Assembly (NCBI RefSeq): GCF_025200715.1 | Contig: NZ_CP104143.1 | Coordinates: forward strand, 3,358,501 to 3,422,500 | Direction: 5' to 3' | From: Rhizobium sullae | Lineage (GTDB): Bacteria; Pseudomonadota; Alphaproteobacteria; Rhizobiales; Rhizobiaceae | Length of the DNA stretch: 64,000 bases | Part shown: in pieces, positions 29,841 to 40,920 of the stretch | Layout of the letters: every line of letters begins with the position of its first letter | Numbering within the stretch: the stretch's first letter is position 1 | Program-made: the position numbers and the translations under genes | Notes under the pieces: model-generated | Seen by the model: the letters and a program-made list of their open reading frames with translations, nothing else | What the model was told of the DNA's origin: nothing | Database searches by the model: none

Positions 29841-29869
29841 AAAACGCCCGGCTTTCACCGGGCGTTTTT
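29841..29869 (-). terminator. Bidirectional-type terminator of lolA
   Basis: AAAACGCCCGG (29841-29851) pairs with CCGGGCGTTTT (29858-29868). The T tract on the minus strand serves lolA, 20 bp after its stop codon. Confidence 0.88.
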
Positions 29870-29888
29870 CACAGAAAGTCATATGGCA

Positions 29889-30557
29889 TCAGTCGCGGTT
29901 AGCGGCAGTACCTGGAATGCTTTCATACGGCACTCTGAAAACCTTCTGATCAAACTGAACGCCGGTCCTCACGTTGAACACCATCACCGACGTGTTCTTG
30001 CCTTGATTGTCGGTGATCGTCCACTGGCGCAAATCGTAGGTCTTCGGATCGAACATCATCGTGATCGTCGAATTGCCGAAGATCGTCTTGTTACCTAGCG
30101 CAATCGTGGTCAGATCCGATTCCTCCTTCACGCTCTTCACCGAACCGTCCGACAGGTTGATCCTGCGTGCAAGCAGCAGGCTGAGCGGCGTCTTCGAAAG
30201 CGGATAGAGACTCCAGGTCTTAAGCTTCAGGTTGCCGACGGCGACATTCCTGCCGTCGGAGATCACCCTGATCGGCGACGGATTGTCATAGTTGAAGCGC
30301 AGCTTGCCGGGGCGCTCAATGTAGAATTTGCCGCCTGTCTGTTCGCCACGTGGGCCGAACTGGACGAAATCACCCTGCATTGTGGCGACGCCAGAGAAAT
30401 GATCAGCGATCGCCTGTGCCGTCGCGGAACCGCCGGCAGCAGCTTGCGCAAAGGCTTCGACTGGAATTGCAGTTGAAACGGCAGCCAGCGCCAGTGCACC
30501 AACAAGATGGCGGCGGGTGAGCGAGAGGCCTTTGAAGCCGGAATCCGAATTGGTCAT
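29889..30557 (-). CDS. lolA: Outer-membrane lipoprotein carrier LolA
   Basis: This 222-residue periplasmic chaperone carries lipoproteins from LolCDE to the outer membrane. The N-terminus has a twin-arginine-like signal (L-T-R-R-H-L-V-G-A-L-A-L-A-A-V-S, A-F-A cleavage). The LolA domain starts at A-D-H-F-S-G-V-A-T-M-Q-G-D-F-V-Q-F and contains G-G-K-F-Y-I-E-R-P-G-K-L-R-F-N-Y. The ATG at 30557 follows AAAGGAGACCC. It lies downstream of ftsK on the same strand, a linkage also known in other proteobacteria. Confidence 0.92.
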   Translation of the reverse strand: MTNSDSGFKGLSLTRRHLVGALALAAVSTAIPVEAFAQAAAGGSATAQAIADHFSGVATMQGDFVQFGPRGEQTGGKFYIERPGKLRFNYDNPSPIRVISDGRNVAVGNLKLKTWSLYPLSKTPLSLLLARRINLSDGSVKSVKEESDLTTIALGNKTIFGNSTITMMFDPKTYDLRQWTITDNQGKNTSVMVFNVRTGVQFDQKVFRVPYESIPGTAANRD

Positions 30558-30693
30558 CTGGGTCTCCTTTGATGCGACCTGCATGCTGCCGAAAGGCGGC
30601 GTCTTCATGGCGCAGACGCACCGCTGCAGAAGGTAACGCTTTCGAGGCTATCAGGTTTCCGTGAAGCCATTGCCCCGGCGGCTTTTCCGGCCG

Positions 30694-33354
30694 CTAGCGA
30701 TCGAGGATATCGCCTTCGGTCGGAACCAGGATTTCGCGCTTGCCCGCATGGTTCGCAGGGCCGATGACGCCTTCCTGCTCCATGCGCTCGATCAGTGAAG
30801 CGGCGCGGTTATAGCCGATGCCGAGACGGCGCTGGATATAAGACGTCGAAGCCTTGCCGTCGCGAAGCACGATGGCCACTGCCTGATCATAGGGGTCATC
30901 GGAATCCGCCAGATTGGAGGTGCCCGCAGGGCCGCCGTAATCATCGTCGTCCTCGTCATCTGCAGTGATCGCCTCGAGATATTGCGGCGCGCCCTGCGTC
31001 TTCAGATAAGAAACGATCTCCTCGACTTCCATATCGGCCACGAAGGGACCGTGGACACGCTGAATGCGTCCGCCGCCCGCCATGTAGAGCATATCGCCCA
31101 TGCCGAGCAGCTGTTCGGCACCCTGTTCGCCGAGGATCGTGCGACTGTCGATCTTCGACGTGACCTGGAAGGAGATGCGCGTCGGGAAGTTGGCCTTGAT
31201 CGTGCCGGTGATAACGTCGACGGACGGACGCTGGGTGGCCATGATCACGTGAATACCGGCGGCGCGCGCCATCTGCGCCAGGCGCTGGACGGCGCCCTCG
31301 ATATCCTTGCCGGCGACCATCATGAGGTCGGCCATTTCATCGATGATAACGACGATGTAGGGCATCGGCTGCAGGTCGAATTCCTCGGTTTCGTACATCG
31401 CTTCGCCGGTGTGACGGTCAAACCCTGTCTGCACGGTTCGCGAAATGGCCTCACCCTTGACCAACGCCTGCTCGACGCGTGCATTGAAGCCGTCGATGTT
31501 GCGGACGCCGATCTTCGACATCTTCTTATAACGCTCCTCCATCTCTCGGACGGTCCATTTGAGCGCGACGACAGCCTTCTTCGGATCGGTGACGACCGGC
31601 GACAACAGATGCGGAATGCCGTCGTAAACTGAGAGTTCGAGCATCTTCGGGTCGATCATGATCAGGCGGCACTGTTCCGGCGTCAGACGGTAGAGTAGTG
31701 ACAGGATCATCGTGTTGATGGCAACCGACTTGCCGGAGCCAGTTGTACCGGCAACGAGCAGGTGCGGCATCTTCGCAAGATCAGCGATGACGGCTTCGCC
31801 GCCGATTGTCTTGCCGAGCGCCATCGCAAGCTTTGCCTTCGAGCCTTCGAAATCGCGTGATGCGATCAGTTCCCGCAGGTACACCGTTTCACGCGTCGAG
31901 TTCGGCAATTCGATTCCGATCGCGTTTCGGCCGGGAACCACGGCGACACGGGCGGCGATCGCGCTCATGGAGCGGGCAATATCGTCTGCAAGGCCGATGA
32001 CGCGTGAGGACTTGATGCCGGGAGCCGGCTCAAGCTCATAGAGCGTGACGACCGGGCCGGGGCGGACATGGATGATTTCACCCTTGACGCCGAAGTCTTC
32101 GAGGACGCCTTCGAGCATGCGGGCATTCTGCTCCAGCGCATCGGCCGAAAGCGACGAGTCGCGAACGACGTTCTTTGGCTCGGCAAGCAGATGAATCGAG
32201 GGAACCTGGAAGCCCTCTGGGCGAATGAAGGAACCCTGCGACTCGCGCTCGATGCGAGCACCAGGCTTTGGCCGCGAGACCTGCGGCACGACGCGCGGCT
32301 CGGGCTTGCCGCCAGCGGTCTTCGCCGGTGCACGCATCATCCAGCCCTCGTCGTCGTCCGGCAGAATATCGGCCGGACGCGGCGGCATGTCGCTATCGAA
32401 CGGCACATCGTCATCATCATCGTCGTTGAGCGAAATCGACGGCGCGGAGACGACACGGCGGAGCGAACCGTTGCGTGGTTCCATTGACGGCTCCAGGCGC
32501 TCGCCGCGGCCTGCCGGCGCCTTGGCGCGGACGGGCTCGTTCAGGGTACCGAATTCATCGTCGTTGAAGTCATAGGGCGATTCGAAATCGCTCTGACGGC
32601 GCTTGCGCGGCCCTAGGCCGAAGATGCGGCGCATCCGCGCCTGGCTCATGTACCAGACATGCGTCAACGCTCCGAATGCAAGCCACCCACCCTCTTCGTC
32701 GTCTTCATCCTCATCACCAATCGAGCGGGCCTTGGACGGTGCAGCCACGAATGCATCGCTCACGTCCTCGTCGGCTTCCGTGCGGCCAACGATGCCCGCA
32801 GCAAATAGCATCATCCAGGCGGTGGGCAGCGCGAACACGCCGCCGACAGCCGTCGCGAACGCGCCGCTCGGGTAGGCGCCGACGAAAAGAGCCGGAAAAC
32901 GAAGGATCATATCGCCGATGACGCCGCCTATACCGTTGGGGATCGGCCATGTCAGGGGCGGCGGGATGCAACCGATCACGGCAGACGAAAGGACCGAACC
33001 TAGGGCCCAGGCGCCGGCTCGAGCGGGAATGCGGCTGATGCGGCGGCCGGAAATCAATGCCAGGGCCCAGGCGACGACCGGCAGCAGCGCCACAACACTG
33101 GCAAGCCCGAAAAACTGCATCGCGATATCGGCAAAGGCGGCGCCGCCATATCCCAGGACATTTGCCGGCGGATTGCCGGTTGCGTAGGAATAGCTCGGAT
33201 CTGAGACGTTCCATGTCGCCAGTGCTGCAACCGCCAGCGCCAATAGCAGGAAGATCGCAAAACCCAGGAGAGCTTGCGCCTGCCTGAGCACGAACCCTGA
33301 GAGGGAGAAACGGTCCGGCCGGTTATCGATCACCGGCGAAGTGCTTCTTGCCAT
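30694..33354 (-). CDS. ftsK: DNA translocase FtsK
   Basis: The 886-residue septal DNA pump acts in chromosome dimer resolution and terminus segregation. There are four N-terminal membrane helices (about residues 20-190), an acidic/charged linker (210-370) and the motor with Walker [10 protein letters not shown] and [10 protein letters not shown]-terminal gamma winged-helix domain ([18 protein letters not shown]) reads KOPS sites. The ATG at 33354 is preferred to the in-frame ATG at 33432. Confidence 0.96.
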   Translation of the reverse strand: MARSTSPVIDNRPDRFSLSGFVLRQAQALLGFAIFLLLALAVAALATWNVSDPSYSYATGNPPANVLGYGGAAFADIAMQFFGLASVVALLPVVAWALALISGRRISRIPARAGAWALGSVLSSAVIGCIPPPLTWPIPNGIGGVIGDMILRFPALFVGAYPSGAFATAVGGVFALPTAWMMLFAAGIVGRTEADEDVSDAFVAAPSKARSIGDEDEDDEEGGWLAFGALTHVWYMSQARMRRIFGLGPRKRRQSDFESPYDFNDDEFGTLNEPVRAKAPAGRGERLEPSMEPRNGSLRRVVSAPSISLNDDDDDDVPFDSDMPPRPADILPDDDEGWMMRAPAKTAGGKPEPRVVPQVSRPKPGARIERESQGSFIRPEGFQVPSIHLLAEPKNVVRDSSLSADALEQNARMLEGVLEDFGVKGEIIHVRPGPVVTLYELEPAPGIKSSRVIGLADDIARSMSAIAARVAVVPGRNAIGIELPNSTRETVYLRELIASRDFEGSKAKLAMALGKTIGGEAVIADLAKMPHLLVAGTTGSGKSVAINTMILSLLYRLTPEQCRLIMIDPKMLELSVYDGIPHLLSPVVTDPKKAVVALKWTVREMEERYKKMSKIGVRNIDGFNARVEQALVKGEAISRTVQTGFDRHTGEAMYETEEFDLQPMPYIVVIIDEMADLMMVAGKDIEGAVQRLAQMARAAGIHVIMATQRPSVDVITGTIKANFPTRISFQVTSKIDSRTILGEQGAEQLLGMGDMLYMAGGGRIQRVHGPFVADMEVEEIVSYLKTQGAPQYLEAITADDEDDDDYGGPAGTSNLADSDDPYDQAVAIVLRDGKASTSYIQRRLGIGYNRAASLIERMEQEGVIGPANHAGKREILVPTEGDILDR

Positions 33355-33484
33355 ATACCCAACCCGTCCAATGCTGAGCGCGCGAGTCGCCGAGGCGTCG
33401 CCACGCAATATGCGTCCGCCCCACCTAATCAAAGGAGGGTTAAAGCGATGTTAACCATGAGAGATCGGATAGGCCCGACCGGCA

Positions 33485-33520
33485 AATAAAAAGGCCCGAA
33501 CCTGAAAAGGTCCGGGCCAA
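33485..33520 (-). terminator. Terminator of the glnK-amtB operon
   Basis: GGCCCGAACC (33493-33502) pairs with GGTCCGGGCC (33509-33518), with one mismatch. On the minus strand it is followed by TTTTTATTT, about 80 bp after the amtB stop. Confidence 0.85.
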
Positions 33521-33597
33521 GATGCGGCCTATATATTTCGATAGGCCGCGACGGGCTGTTCTGCGGCGCCCTCTGCTGGGCGCCGCAATCCCTGTGA

Positions 33598-35034
33598 TCA
33601 AGAAGAGTGGTAGGCAGCTTCGCCGTGGGTCGACAGGTCGAGACCTTCGCGTTCTGCCTCCGGGGTTACGCGCAGGCCGATGATAAGGTCGACGATCTTG
33701 TAGAGGATCGCAGAGCCAACGCCCGACCAGACGAGGGTCGTCAGGACGCCCTTGAACTGAGCCCAGACCTGAGTTGCCGTACCAGCATAAGAAGCAGCGA
33801 AATCCGCCGTCGAATAGTCGACGATGCCTGCACCGCCGAGAGCCGGGTTGACGAGAATGCCGGTGCCGATTGCACCGATGATGCCGCCAACGCAATGGAC
33901 GCCGAAGACGTCAAGGCTGTCGTCATAGTTGAACTTGTTCTTCACGACGTCGACGAAGAAGTAGCAGACCGGCGAAACGATGAGGCCGAGAACGATCGAA
34001 CCCATCGGACCTGCAAAGCCTGCTGCCGGAGTAACGGCAACGAGACCGGCAACTGCACCCGAAGCAGCACCCAGCATGGAAGCCTTGCCGCGGGCGAAGG
34101 TTTCAACGATGCACCAGGAAACAGCGGCAGCAGCGGCTGCGAGGAAAGTGTTGATCATGGCAAGCGAAGCGTAGGCATTTGCTTCGAGGTTGGAGCCGGC
34201 GTTGAAGCCGAACCAACCGACCCACAGGAGCGCTGCGCCGACCATGGTGAGCGTCATCGAGTGCGGAGCCATGATTTCCTTCTTATAGCCCGTGCGCTTG
34301 CCGAGCATGATGGCGCCGACGAGGCCGGCAATACCAGCATTGATGTGAACGACCGTGCCGCCGGCGAAGTCGATTGCACCATAGGAGAAGATCAGGCCGG
34401 ACGGCGAAGTGTACGAGCTCGGACCACCCCAGAACCAAACCATGTGCGCCATCGGGAAGTAGATGAAGGTGACCCACAGGATAACGAACAGGATGACGGC
34501 AGAGAACTTGATGCGCTCGGCAAACGCACCGACGATGAGGCCGGGCGTGATGCAGGCAAACGTCATCTGGAACACAATGAAGGTGTATTCCGGAATGGCG
34601 ACGCCTTTCGAGAAGGTCTCGACAAGCGACGCCGTGTTGACGCCGGCGAGGAAGGCCTTGGAGAAACCGCCGACGAAGCTGTTCAGCGAGCCGCCGTCAG
34701 TGAAGGCCAGCGAGTAGCCGTAGGTGACCCAGATCAGGGACACAACGGCAGTGATCATGAATACCTGCATCAGCACGGAGAGCATGTTCTTGGCGCGCAC
34801 GAGGCCGCCGTAGAAGAGAGCCAGGCCCGGAATGGTCATCAACAGCACGAGCGCCGATGAGACGAGCATCCAGGTATTGTCACCCTTGTCCATGGTGAAG
34901 GCCGGAGCCGCTGCAGCCGCGGCATCGGCAGCAGCCGGCGCGGTCTCCTGCGCGAAGGCGACGACCGGCGCGAAAAGCGCGGCAGACGCAGCCCCGAGCC
35001 GCGCAAATGTGGAGGAAAACTTCGAAATTGACAT
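33598..35034 (-). CDS. amtB: Ammonium transporter AmtB
   Basis: The 478-residue Amt/Rh channel has a cleaved signal peptide (A-S-A-A-L-F-A-P-V-V-A-F-A-Q), an A/P-rich spacer and about eleven helices. The conserved T-W-M-L-V-S-S-A-L-V-L-L-M-T and D-F-A-G-G-T-V-V-H-I-N-A-G regions hold the pore histidine region. C-terminal D-x-x-x-H-G is seen as D-L-S-T-H-G-E-A-A-Y. It is directly downstream of glnK, whose product blocks it when nitrogen is plentiful. AAGGAG precedes the ATG. Confidence 0.96.
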   Translation of the reverse strand: MSISKFSSTFARLGAASAALFAPVVAFAQETAPAAADAAAAAAPAFTMDKGDNTWMLVSSALVLLMTIPGLALFYGGLVRAKNMLSVLMQVFMITAVVSLIWVTYGYSLAFTDGGSLNSFVGGFSKAFLAGVNTASLVETFSKGVAIPEYTFIVFQMTFACITPGLIVGAFAERIKFSAVILFVILWVTFIYFPMAHMVWFWGGPSSYTSPSGLIFSYGAIDFAGGTVVHINAGIAGLVGAIMLGKRTGYKKEIMAPHSMTLTMVGAALLWVGWFGFNAGSNLEANAYASLAMINTFLAAAAAAVSWCIVETFARGKASMLGAASGAVAGLVAVTPAAGFAGPMGSIVLGLIVSPVCYFFVDVVKNKFNYDDSLDVFGVHCVGGIIGAIGTGILVNPALGGAGIVDYSTADFAASYAGTATQVWAQFKGVLTTLVWSGVGSAILYKIVDLIIGLRVTPEAEREGLDLSTHGEAAYHSS

Positions 35035-35062
35035 TGGAATAAAGCTCCTTGCTCAGCCGTTC

Positions 35063-35515
<453 letters not shown>

Positions 35516-35624
35516 CTATAAGTTATTGAAAAATAAAGAGTATAATGAACGATGCTATTTAAGAGGCAAATGGTAGGGCAAGAACCGCCCAAATAATGCC
35601 CAAATTTGAAAAAATGCACATTTT

Positions 35625-36509
35625 TTATTCATTTGCCTTTTTCCGAATCAAACCTTCCTGCGCGACTGACGCAATCAGAACGCCAGACCGCGTGAACAGG
35701 CTACCGCGCGTGAGCCCACGAGCGCCGGAAGCAGATGGACTATCCTGCGTGTAAAGCAGCCAATCCGTAAGTTTATCAGGCCGATGAAACCACATGGAAT
35801 GGTCGAGGCTCGCAACCTGCAGGCTTTGGTCGAAGATCGACGTTCCGTGAGCGTAGAGCGAGGTATCAAGTAGCGTCATGTCTGAGAGATAGGCAAGCAC
35901 TGCGGCTTGATAGAGCCGGTTATCCGGGACCGGCCCCGTCGCGCGCACCCAGACGTCCTGACGGGGATCGAGCTTCCTGTCGGAAAAATAGTGCGTCAGC
36001 GAAACCGGCCGGATTTCGATCGGCCGTTCGCGCTCCCAGTATTTGCGCACAGCCGGCGGCGCATGCGCGAGATACTGTTCCTTGATCTGCTGCTCGCCGA
36101 GCAGCTTTTCCGGCGTCGGAACATCCGGCATTTCGATCTGGTGATCGAAACCCGGTTCCTCGATCTGGAAGGAGCACGAGAGCGCAAAAATCGCCTTGCC
36201 GTGCTGGATCGCCACGACCCGGCGCGTATTGAAGCTCGATCCGTCGCGAATGCGTTCCACCTGATAGACGATCGGCACGGAAGGATCGCCCGGCCGCATG
36301 AAATAGGCATGGAGTGAGTGAACGAAGCGCTCTGTCTCGATCGTCCGCTGGGCAGCCATCAGTGCCTGACCGATCACCTGTCCGCCAAAAACGCGTTGCC
36401 AGCCAACCTGCGGGCTGCGACCACGAAAGATATCGACCTCGATCGGCTCGAGATCGAGCGTCGCGAGCAGCGTTTCCATGGCCGTGGGCTTGGCTGCGTC
36501 TTCCATCAT
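35625..36509 (-). CDS. tesB: Acyl-CoA thioesterase II
   Basis: The 294-residue double-hotdog thioesterase hydrolyses medium/long acyl-CoAs. Family blocks: F-R-G-R-S-P-Q-V-G-W-Q-R-V-F-G-G-Q-V-I-G-Q-A, H-S-L-H-A-Y-F-M-R-P-G-D and the C-terminal A-S-L-D-H-S-M-W-F-H-R-P. An AT-rich spacer with the glnK promoter follows. It is divergent from the FAD hydroxylase gene. Confidence 0.93.
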   Translation of the reverse strand: MMEDAAKPTAMETLLATLDLEPIEVDIFRGRSPQVGWQRVFGGQVIGQALMAAQRTIETERFVHSLHAYFMRPGDPSVPIVYQVERIRDGSSFNTRRVVAIQHGKAIFALSCSFQIEEPGFDHQIEMPDVPTPEKLLGEQQIKEQYLAHAPPAVRKYWERERPIEIRPVSLTHYFSDRKLDPRQDVWVRATGPVPDNRLYQAAVLAYLSDMTLLDTSLYAHGTSIFDQSLQVASLDHSMWFHRPDKLTDWLLYTQDSPSASGARGLTRGSLFTRSGVLIASVAQEGLIRKKANE

Positions 36510-36592
36510 TTGTTCAGCTCCCGACGGTAGGAAGTGGGGATGCGATGATCTATATAGATCGTCATTGTAATCACAAGCGCGGGGAGCAGGCG

Positions 36593-37807
36593 ATGCTGGA
36601 CATGCTGGTTGTTGGCGGAGGTTATGTCGGCCTTTCCGCGGCGGTCGCGGTCAAGCAGGCAGCCCCCCACCTTGAGATTGCGGTCGTTGAAGCATCGCCT
36701 GAGCATGTCTGGCAGAAGGATATGCGCGCCTCCGCAGTCATCGCCGCAGCAACGAAGATGCTGGAGGTCTTCGGCATCTGGGAAGAAATCCTTCCGGAAG
36801 CCCAGCCGATCACCAAGATGATCGTGACCGATTCCAGGACCTCCGATCCGGTGCGTCCGGTTTTCCTTACCTTCGACGGTGAAGTGGAAGATGGCCGCCC
36901 CTTCGCGCACATGATCCCGAACGCCGTCATGGTCCGCGCGCTGCGCGGCGTCTGCGACCGGCTCGGCATCGAAATCCGGCATGGACTGAGCGCCTCTGGC
37001 CTGAAGACGGAAGAAAACCGGATTTCCATCACGCTGTCCGATGGCAGCATGCTGGAGTCACGCCTGCTCGTGGCCTGTGACGGCGTGCGGTCGAAGCTCC
37101 GCGATCTGGCGGGCATAAAGACGGTCACCTGGGATTACGGCCAGTCCGGCATCGTTGTGACCGTCGAGCATGAGCGGCCGCACAATGGCTGCGCCGAAGA
37201 GCATTTCCTCCCATCCGGCCCCTTCGCGATCCTGCCGCTCACCAACAACCGCTCCTCCCTTGTCTGGACCGAACGCACGCACGATGCCGACCGGCTTGTT
37301 TCCGACGACGACCTGATTTTCGAGGAGGAACTGGAGCGCCGTTTCGGGCACAAGCTCGGCGCGCTCAAGGTCATTGGCGAAAAGCGTGCCTTCCCGCTCG
37401 GCCTCACGCTTGCCCGCGCCTTCGTGGCACCGCGCGTTGCACTTGCCGGCGATGCGGCACACGGCATTCATCCGATTTCCGGCCAAGGTCTCAATCTCGG
37501 CTTCAAGGACGTGGCCGCGCTGGCTGAGACCGTCGTCGAGGCCGACCGCCTCGGGCTCGATATTGGCTCGATCAATATTCTCGAACGCTACCAGACCTGG
37601 CGCCGCTTCGACACCTTCCGCATGGGGGTTACGACCGACGTGCTGAACCGGTTGTTCTCGAATGACATAATGCCGGTGCGCATTGCCCGCGATGTCGGCC
37701 TCGGCATCGTCGACAGGCTGCCGAGCCTCAAGTCCTTCTTCATCGGGCAGGCGGCCGGCACGGCGGCCAGGAACAATCCAAGGCTTTTGGCAGGCGAGAC
37801 GATCTAA
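36593..37807 (+). CDS. UbiH/COQ6-type FAD-dependent monooxygenase
   Basis: The 404-residue flavoprotein hydroxylase is of the ubiquinone biosynthesis type. It has the FAD Rossmann motif [10 protein letters not shown], the middle DG motif [10 protein letters not shown] and the GD motif [20 protein letters not shown]. The ATG at 36593 follows GGGGAGCAGG; the frame is open upstream into tesB antisense. Which ubiquinone ring position it hydroxylates cannot be told. Confidence 0.9.
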   Translation: MLDMLVVGGGYVGLSAAVAVKQAAPHLEIAVVEASPEHVWQKDMRASAVIAAATKMLEVFGIWEEILPEAQPITKMIVTDSRTSDPVRPVFLTFDGEVEDGRPFAHMIPNAVMVRALRGVCDRLGIEIRHGLSASGLKTEENRISITLSDGSMLESRLLVACDGVRSKLRDLAGIKTVTWDYGQSGIVVTVEHERPHNGCAEEHFLPSGPFAILPLTNNRSSLVWTERTHDADRLVSDDDLIFEEELERRFGHKLGALKVIGEKRAFPLGLTLARAFVAPRVALAGDAAHGIHPISGQGLNLGFKDVAALAETVVEADRLGLDIGSINILERYQTWRRFDTFRMGVTTDVLNRLFSNDIMPVRIARDVGLGIVDRLPSLKSFFIGQAAGTAARNNPRLLAGETI

Positions 37808-37992
37808 TCGTCAAGCCTCCGTGCCTCTGACACCAGCATGATCGGGATGCCGTCACGGATCGGATAGGCAAGGCGCGCCTTTTCCGAGACGAGTTCGTTG
37901 TGCTCCCGGTCATAGCTGAGCCTTCCCTTGGTCAGCGGGCAAACCAAGAGCTCAAGCAGTTTCGGATCAACACGGCTGAGTTTTTCGTCCAT
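37804..37992 (-). CDS. Trm112 family protein
   Basis: The 62-residue protein has [14 protein letters not shown] and [11 protein letters not shown], the Trm112/YcaR pattern. Only one Cys is present, so it is unlikely to bind zinc in the classical way. It lies 10 bp downstream of the Lon-N gene, probably in one operon, and its stop overlaps the hydroxylase stop convergently. Confidence 0.88.
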   Translation of the reverse strand: MDEKLSRVDPKLLELLVCPLTKGRLSYDREHNELVSEKARLAYPIRDGIPIMLVSEARRLDD

Positions 37993-38002
37993 ACCCGATG
38001 AT

Positions 38003-38686
38003 TTACTGCAAAACCGTATCGGAGTCACCGAAGACGCGCGCGAGCACGATTTCGGTAATGGCGATCAGGGTTTCCGCTCTGGTCTTAAGATCGGGCGCCT
38101 CCAGCAGCGCCTGCTTCTCGGCAGGGCCAAAGGGCGACATCATCGCAAGCGAATTCACGAGCGTCAGGTTGCTGGCGCGCTCGACGCTTTCCCAATCGGC
38201 CTCAAGCTTGTTCGCATCGAGATAAGCCCTGAACGCGGAGAGCAAGGCGCCACGATCGACGGCGTCTTCCTCATCGCGTGCGGAGAGATCGGAAATGAAG
38301 GGAGCGATGTGGAAGCTTCTGAACGGCTCATGCGTCATTTTTTCGCCAAGTAGGCGAAAGCGGCAAACGCCCGTCAGCGAAACGATATAGCGCCCGTCGC
38401 CCGTCTCCGCAAAAGAGGTGATCCGCCCGATGCAGCCGACGGGAGCGAGATGAGGTTCGCCACTCTTCTCGCCCGCCGTCGAATCGTTATCACCAAGCGC
38501 GGGCTGGACCATGCCGATCAGCCGATTGCCGGCCAGAGCGGCGTCAAACATCGCGAGATAACGTGGCTCGAAAATATTCAGCGGAAGCTGTCCCGTAGGC
38601 AGAAGAAGAGCGCCGGTCAGAGGAAAGACGGCGATCGAATCTGGCAGATCGCCGGGCTTTAAATATCTTGCATTCCCGACTTGCAT
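38003..38686 (-). CDS. Lon-protease N-terminal (substrate-binding) domain protein
   Basis: The 227-residue protein consists of a Lon-N/PUA-like domain ([23 protein letters not shown]) plus a helical bundle. It has no AAA+ or protease domain. Stand-alone Lon-N proteins are widespread in alphaproteobacteria with unknown role. The ATG at 38686 starts M-Q-V-G-N-A-R-Y-L. It is downstream of the CnoX-like gene and upstream of Trm112-like on the same strand. Confidence 0.88.
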   Translation of the reverse strand: MQVGNARYLKPGDLPDSIAVFPLTGALLLPTGQLPLNIFEPRYLAMFDAALAGNRLIGMVQPALGDNDSTAGEKSGEPHLAPVGCIGRITSFAETGDGRYIVSLTGVCRFRLLGEKMTHEPFRSFHIAPFISDLSARDEEDAVDRGALLSAFRAYLDANKLEADWESVERASNLTLVNSLAMMSPFGPAEKQALLEAPDLKTRAETLIAITEIVLARVFGDSDTVLQ

Positions 38687-38790
38687 CAAACCTTGTCCCG
38701 CAACCAACCGGCAGGAGCGAAACGATACTCCTGTTCTGCCTCTGAAATGTGGTGCCCTTGCCCAAAAACGCAAGGGCAAGGTTTCTAAAG

Positions 38791-39762
38791 TTATGAGAAG
38801 AGCATCGCTGAAAGCTTGCGCCGCGCGGACACGGTTGCCGGGTCCTTGAAGCCCCAGACTTCGAAGAACTGCAGGAGCTGACGGCGCGCGCCATCGTCAT
38901 CGAAGGTCCGGTCCTTGCGCATGATGTGGAGCAGATGGTCTGCCGCCTCATCGCGCTTTCCCTCGACGTTCAGGATCTTGGCAAGCTTCATGCGTGCGTC
39001 GTGATTGTCCGGATCGAGCGCAAGGTCCTGCTCCAGGGCGACGGGATCGCCGAGCTTGCGAGCTTCTTCGATCTGATCGAGCTTCGTGATGACGGCTTGA
39101 ATCCCGGCGTCATTGGCAAGCCCTTCCGGCAGATCGGTTAAGGCTTCGCGAGCGCGCTGATGCTGGTTGGCGGCAATCATGCATTCGGCCATTCCAGCAA
39201 GCGCCTTGGCATTTTCCGGATCGGCTTGCATCACTGCACCGTAGAGCTGCGCGGCACCATTGACGTCGCCCGCGGCAAGAAGGCCCGACGCCTCCTCAAG
39301 CACCGCTTCGATCTCCGCAGCCTGATCCGCACCGGCAGGACCGGCGAGGCGGTCGATGAACTGGCGAACCTGGCTTTCCGGCACAGCACCCATGAAACCA
39401 TCGGCCGGGCGGCCGCCGACGAAGGCGATCACGGCCGGGATCGACTGAATGCCGAGTTGGCCTGCGATCGACGGATGGTCGTCGATATTCATCTTCACGA
39501 GCTTCACGCGGCCTTGCGCCTCGTTGACCGCCTTTTCGAGCACCGGCGTCAATTGCTTGCAGGGGCCGCACCAAGGCGCCCAGAAATCAACGAGCACCGG
39601 CTGGTTGCGCGATTCCTCGATGACGTCCGTCGTGAAAGTGGCGGTTGTCGTATCCTTGATATGTCCGCCGCCTGCCGCCGGCTGCGGCGCCGAACCGAAG
39701 TTCGCCGTTGCCGACATCTGCGTGCCGAAGGAATTGCCGTAAGGATTGTCGCTGCCGCTCAT
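38791..39762 (-). CDS. Thioredoxin-domain co-chaperone (CnoX/YbbN-like)
   Basis: The 323-residue protein has a ~40-residue flexible N-terminus, a thioredoxin domain with intact F-W-A-P-W-C-G-P-C-K-Q near residue 62, then TPR-like repeats from about 150 (A-A-G-D-V-N-G-A-A-Q-L-Y-G-A-V-M-Q and so on). That is the CnoX/YbbN architecture. In E. coli CnoX hands oxidised clients to GroEL. Here the CxxC is intact, so reductase activity is possible. Confidence 0.88.
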   Translation of the reverse strand: MSGSDNPYGNSFGTQMSATANFGSAPQPAAGGGHIKDTTTATFTTDVIEESRNQPVLVDFWAPWCGPCKQLTPVLEKAVNEAQGRVKLVKMNIDDHPSIAGQLGIQSIPAVIAFVGGRPADGFMGAVPESQVRQFIDRLAGPAGADQAAEIEAVLEEASGLLAAGDVNGAAQLYGAVMQADPENAKALAGMAECMIAANQHQRAREALTDLPEGLANDAGIQAVITKLDQIEEARKLGDPVALEQDLALDPDNHDARMKLAKILNVEGKRDEAADHLLHIMRKDRTFDDDGARRQLLQFFEVWGFKDPATVSARRKLSAMLFS

Positions 39763-39814
39763 TGGTATCTCCCGCCATGCCGGTGCCCGGCTTTTCTAGC
39801 GCTAAAATCGTATG

Positions 39815-40324
39815 TCAGGCCGTCACTTTCAAGACAAGCGGCTTATGGCCGGTCGCTTCCATGAAGCGGATGAGGTCTGCGCTTGCAATCGACGTTGTCG
39901 CATCGTTGGACAACGGATGGCAATTGACGATCTCCTCCTTCATCAAGTCCACGTCGAGCACGAAGGTCACATTGATGCCCGTGTCGTTGATAGCGCCAAA
40001 GGCCGTGACCGCGCCGGGGATCACGCCAAGATATTCCATCAGCTTTTCCGGTTTGCCGAACGAAACCTTGCTGGCCGCACCGATTAATGCATGCACGGTC
40101 TTGAGATCGACAACGGCATGCTCTTCGACGGTCAGCAGGAAGAACTGATCCTTCTTATCCTTCACGAAAAGGTTTTTTGTATGCCCGCCAGGGATTTCAT
40201 CGCGCAGCGACACCGATTCGGCCACGGTGAAGACCGGAGCATGCTGCCGCGTGCTGTGCGCGATACCGAGCCCATCGAGGAAAGCGAAAAGATCGTCTCT
40301 GTTTTTCGGCTTGGCTTCGGTCAT
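39815..40324 (-). CDS. Prolyl-tRNA synthetase-associated (YbaK/ProX) deacylase
   Basis: The 169-residue YbaK-fold protein contains H-T-K-N-L-F-V-K-D-K-K and G-A-V-T-A-F-G-A-I-N-D, typical of free-standing ProXp editing domains that hydrolyse Ala-tRNA(Pro). The ATG at 40324 (M-T-E-A-K-P-K-N-R-D-D) is favoured; longer in-frame starts at 40381 or 40450 are less family-like. It is the last core gene before the tRNA-Gly and the accessory region. Confidence 0.88.
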   Translation of the reverse strand: MTEAKPKNRDDLFAFLDGLGIAHSTRQHAPVFTVAESVSLRDEIPGGHTKNLFVKDKKDQFFLLTVEEHAVVDLKTVHALIGAASKVSFGKPEKLMEYLGVIPGAVTAFGAINDTGINVTFVLDVDLMKEEIVNCHPLSNDATTSIASADLIRFMEATGHKPLVLKVTA

Positions 40325-40577
40325 CGCGGCATCCGTCTGGAATGAAAGGGGTAAGGCGCCCTGATTAAGTCGGAGGAACATGTTTTGCAATGTTCGTGAT
40401 CGACGCTTTTCCTTGAATTTGCGGCGGTTTGCGAAGCAGCTTCCGGGCACTTCGAATTTTTCTTGGCCTTTCCGTCATTTCCCTGTTGCATTTGAAAATC
40501 GATTGGGCCATATAGCGCCCGTCGCCGCAAGGTGGCAGCCCACGGTCCATCAACTACCCCGGACCGATGCGGATTGA

Positions 40578-40652
40578 GCGGGTGTAGCTCAGGGGTAGAG
40601 CACAACCTTGCCAAGGTTGGGGTCGAGGGTTCAAATCCCTTCGCCCGCTCCA
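40578..40652 (+). tRNA. tRNA-Gly (GCC)
   Basis: A complete cloverleaf: acceptor GCGGGTG/CGCCCGC, D arm GCTC-AGGGGTA-GAGC, anticodon stem CAACC-TTGCCAA-GGTTG with anticodon GCC at 40610-40612, T arm with GTTCAAAT, and encoded CCA at 40650-40652. It borders the accessory region and is a plausible integration site, though I found no second copy of its 3' end in the window. Confidence 0.97.
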
Positions 40653-40920
40653 GTTTTTCAAAAGAAAACAATCGGTTAAGAGAGTCCTTTCGGGGCGCTT
40701 CTTGCTTCATGCCTTTCAACGCCCGCCATGTAAGCAGTGTGTAAGCAAGAGAAAGCGCATTGCAGGATGCCGTGGCGCGCCATTGGGCGGCCAACGCGAA
40801 ACGCTCTTTTTTTGTTTCCCCCTCGCCGCAGACTTCGTCTCGCTCGAATGGTCGATCATGTCGGTACCGCTGCGTCCATGATGCGGTCGTTCTGCGATGC
40901 CTTCGAACGGTGGCCAATCT

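Noticed and set aside
33607..34860. 417-codon open frame opposite amtB
   Set aside because: Shadow of the AmtB gene, whose motifs are unambiguous on the other strand.
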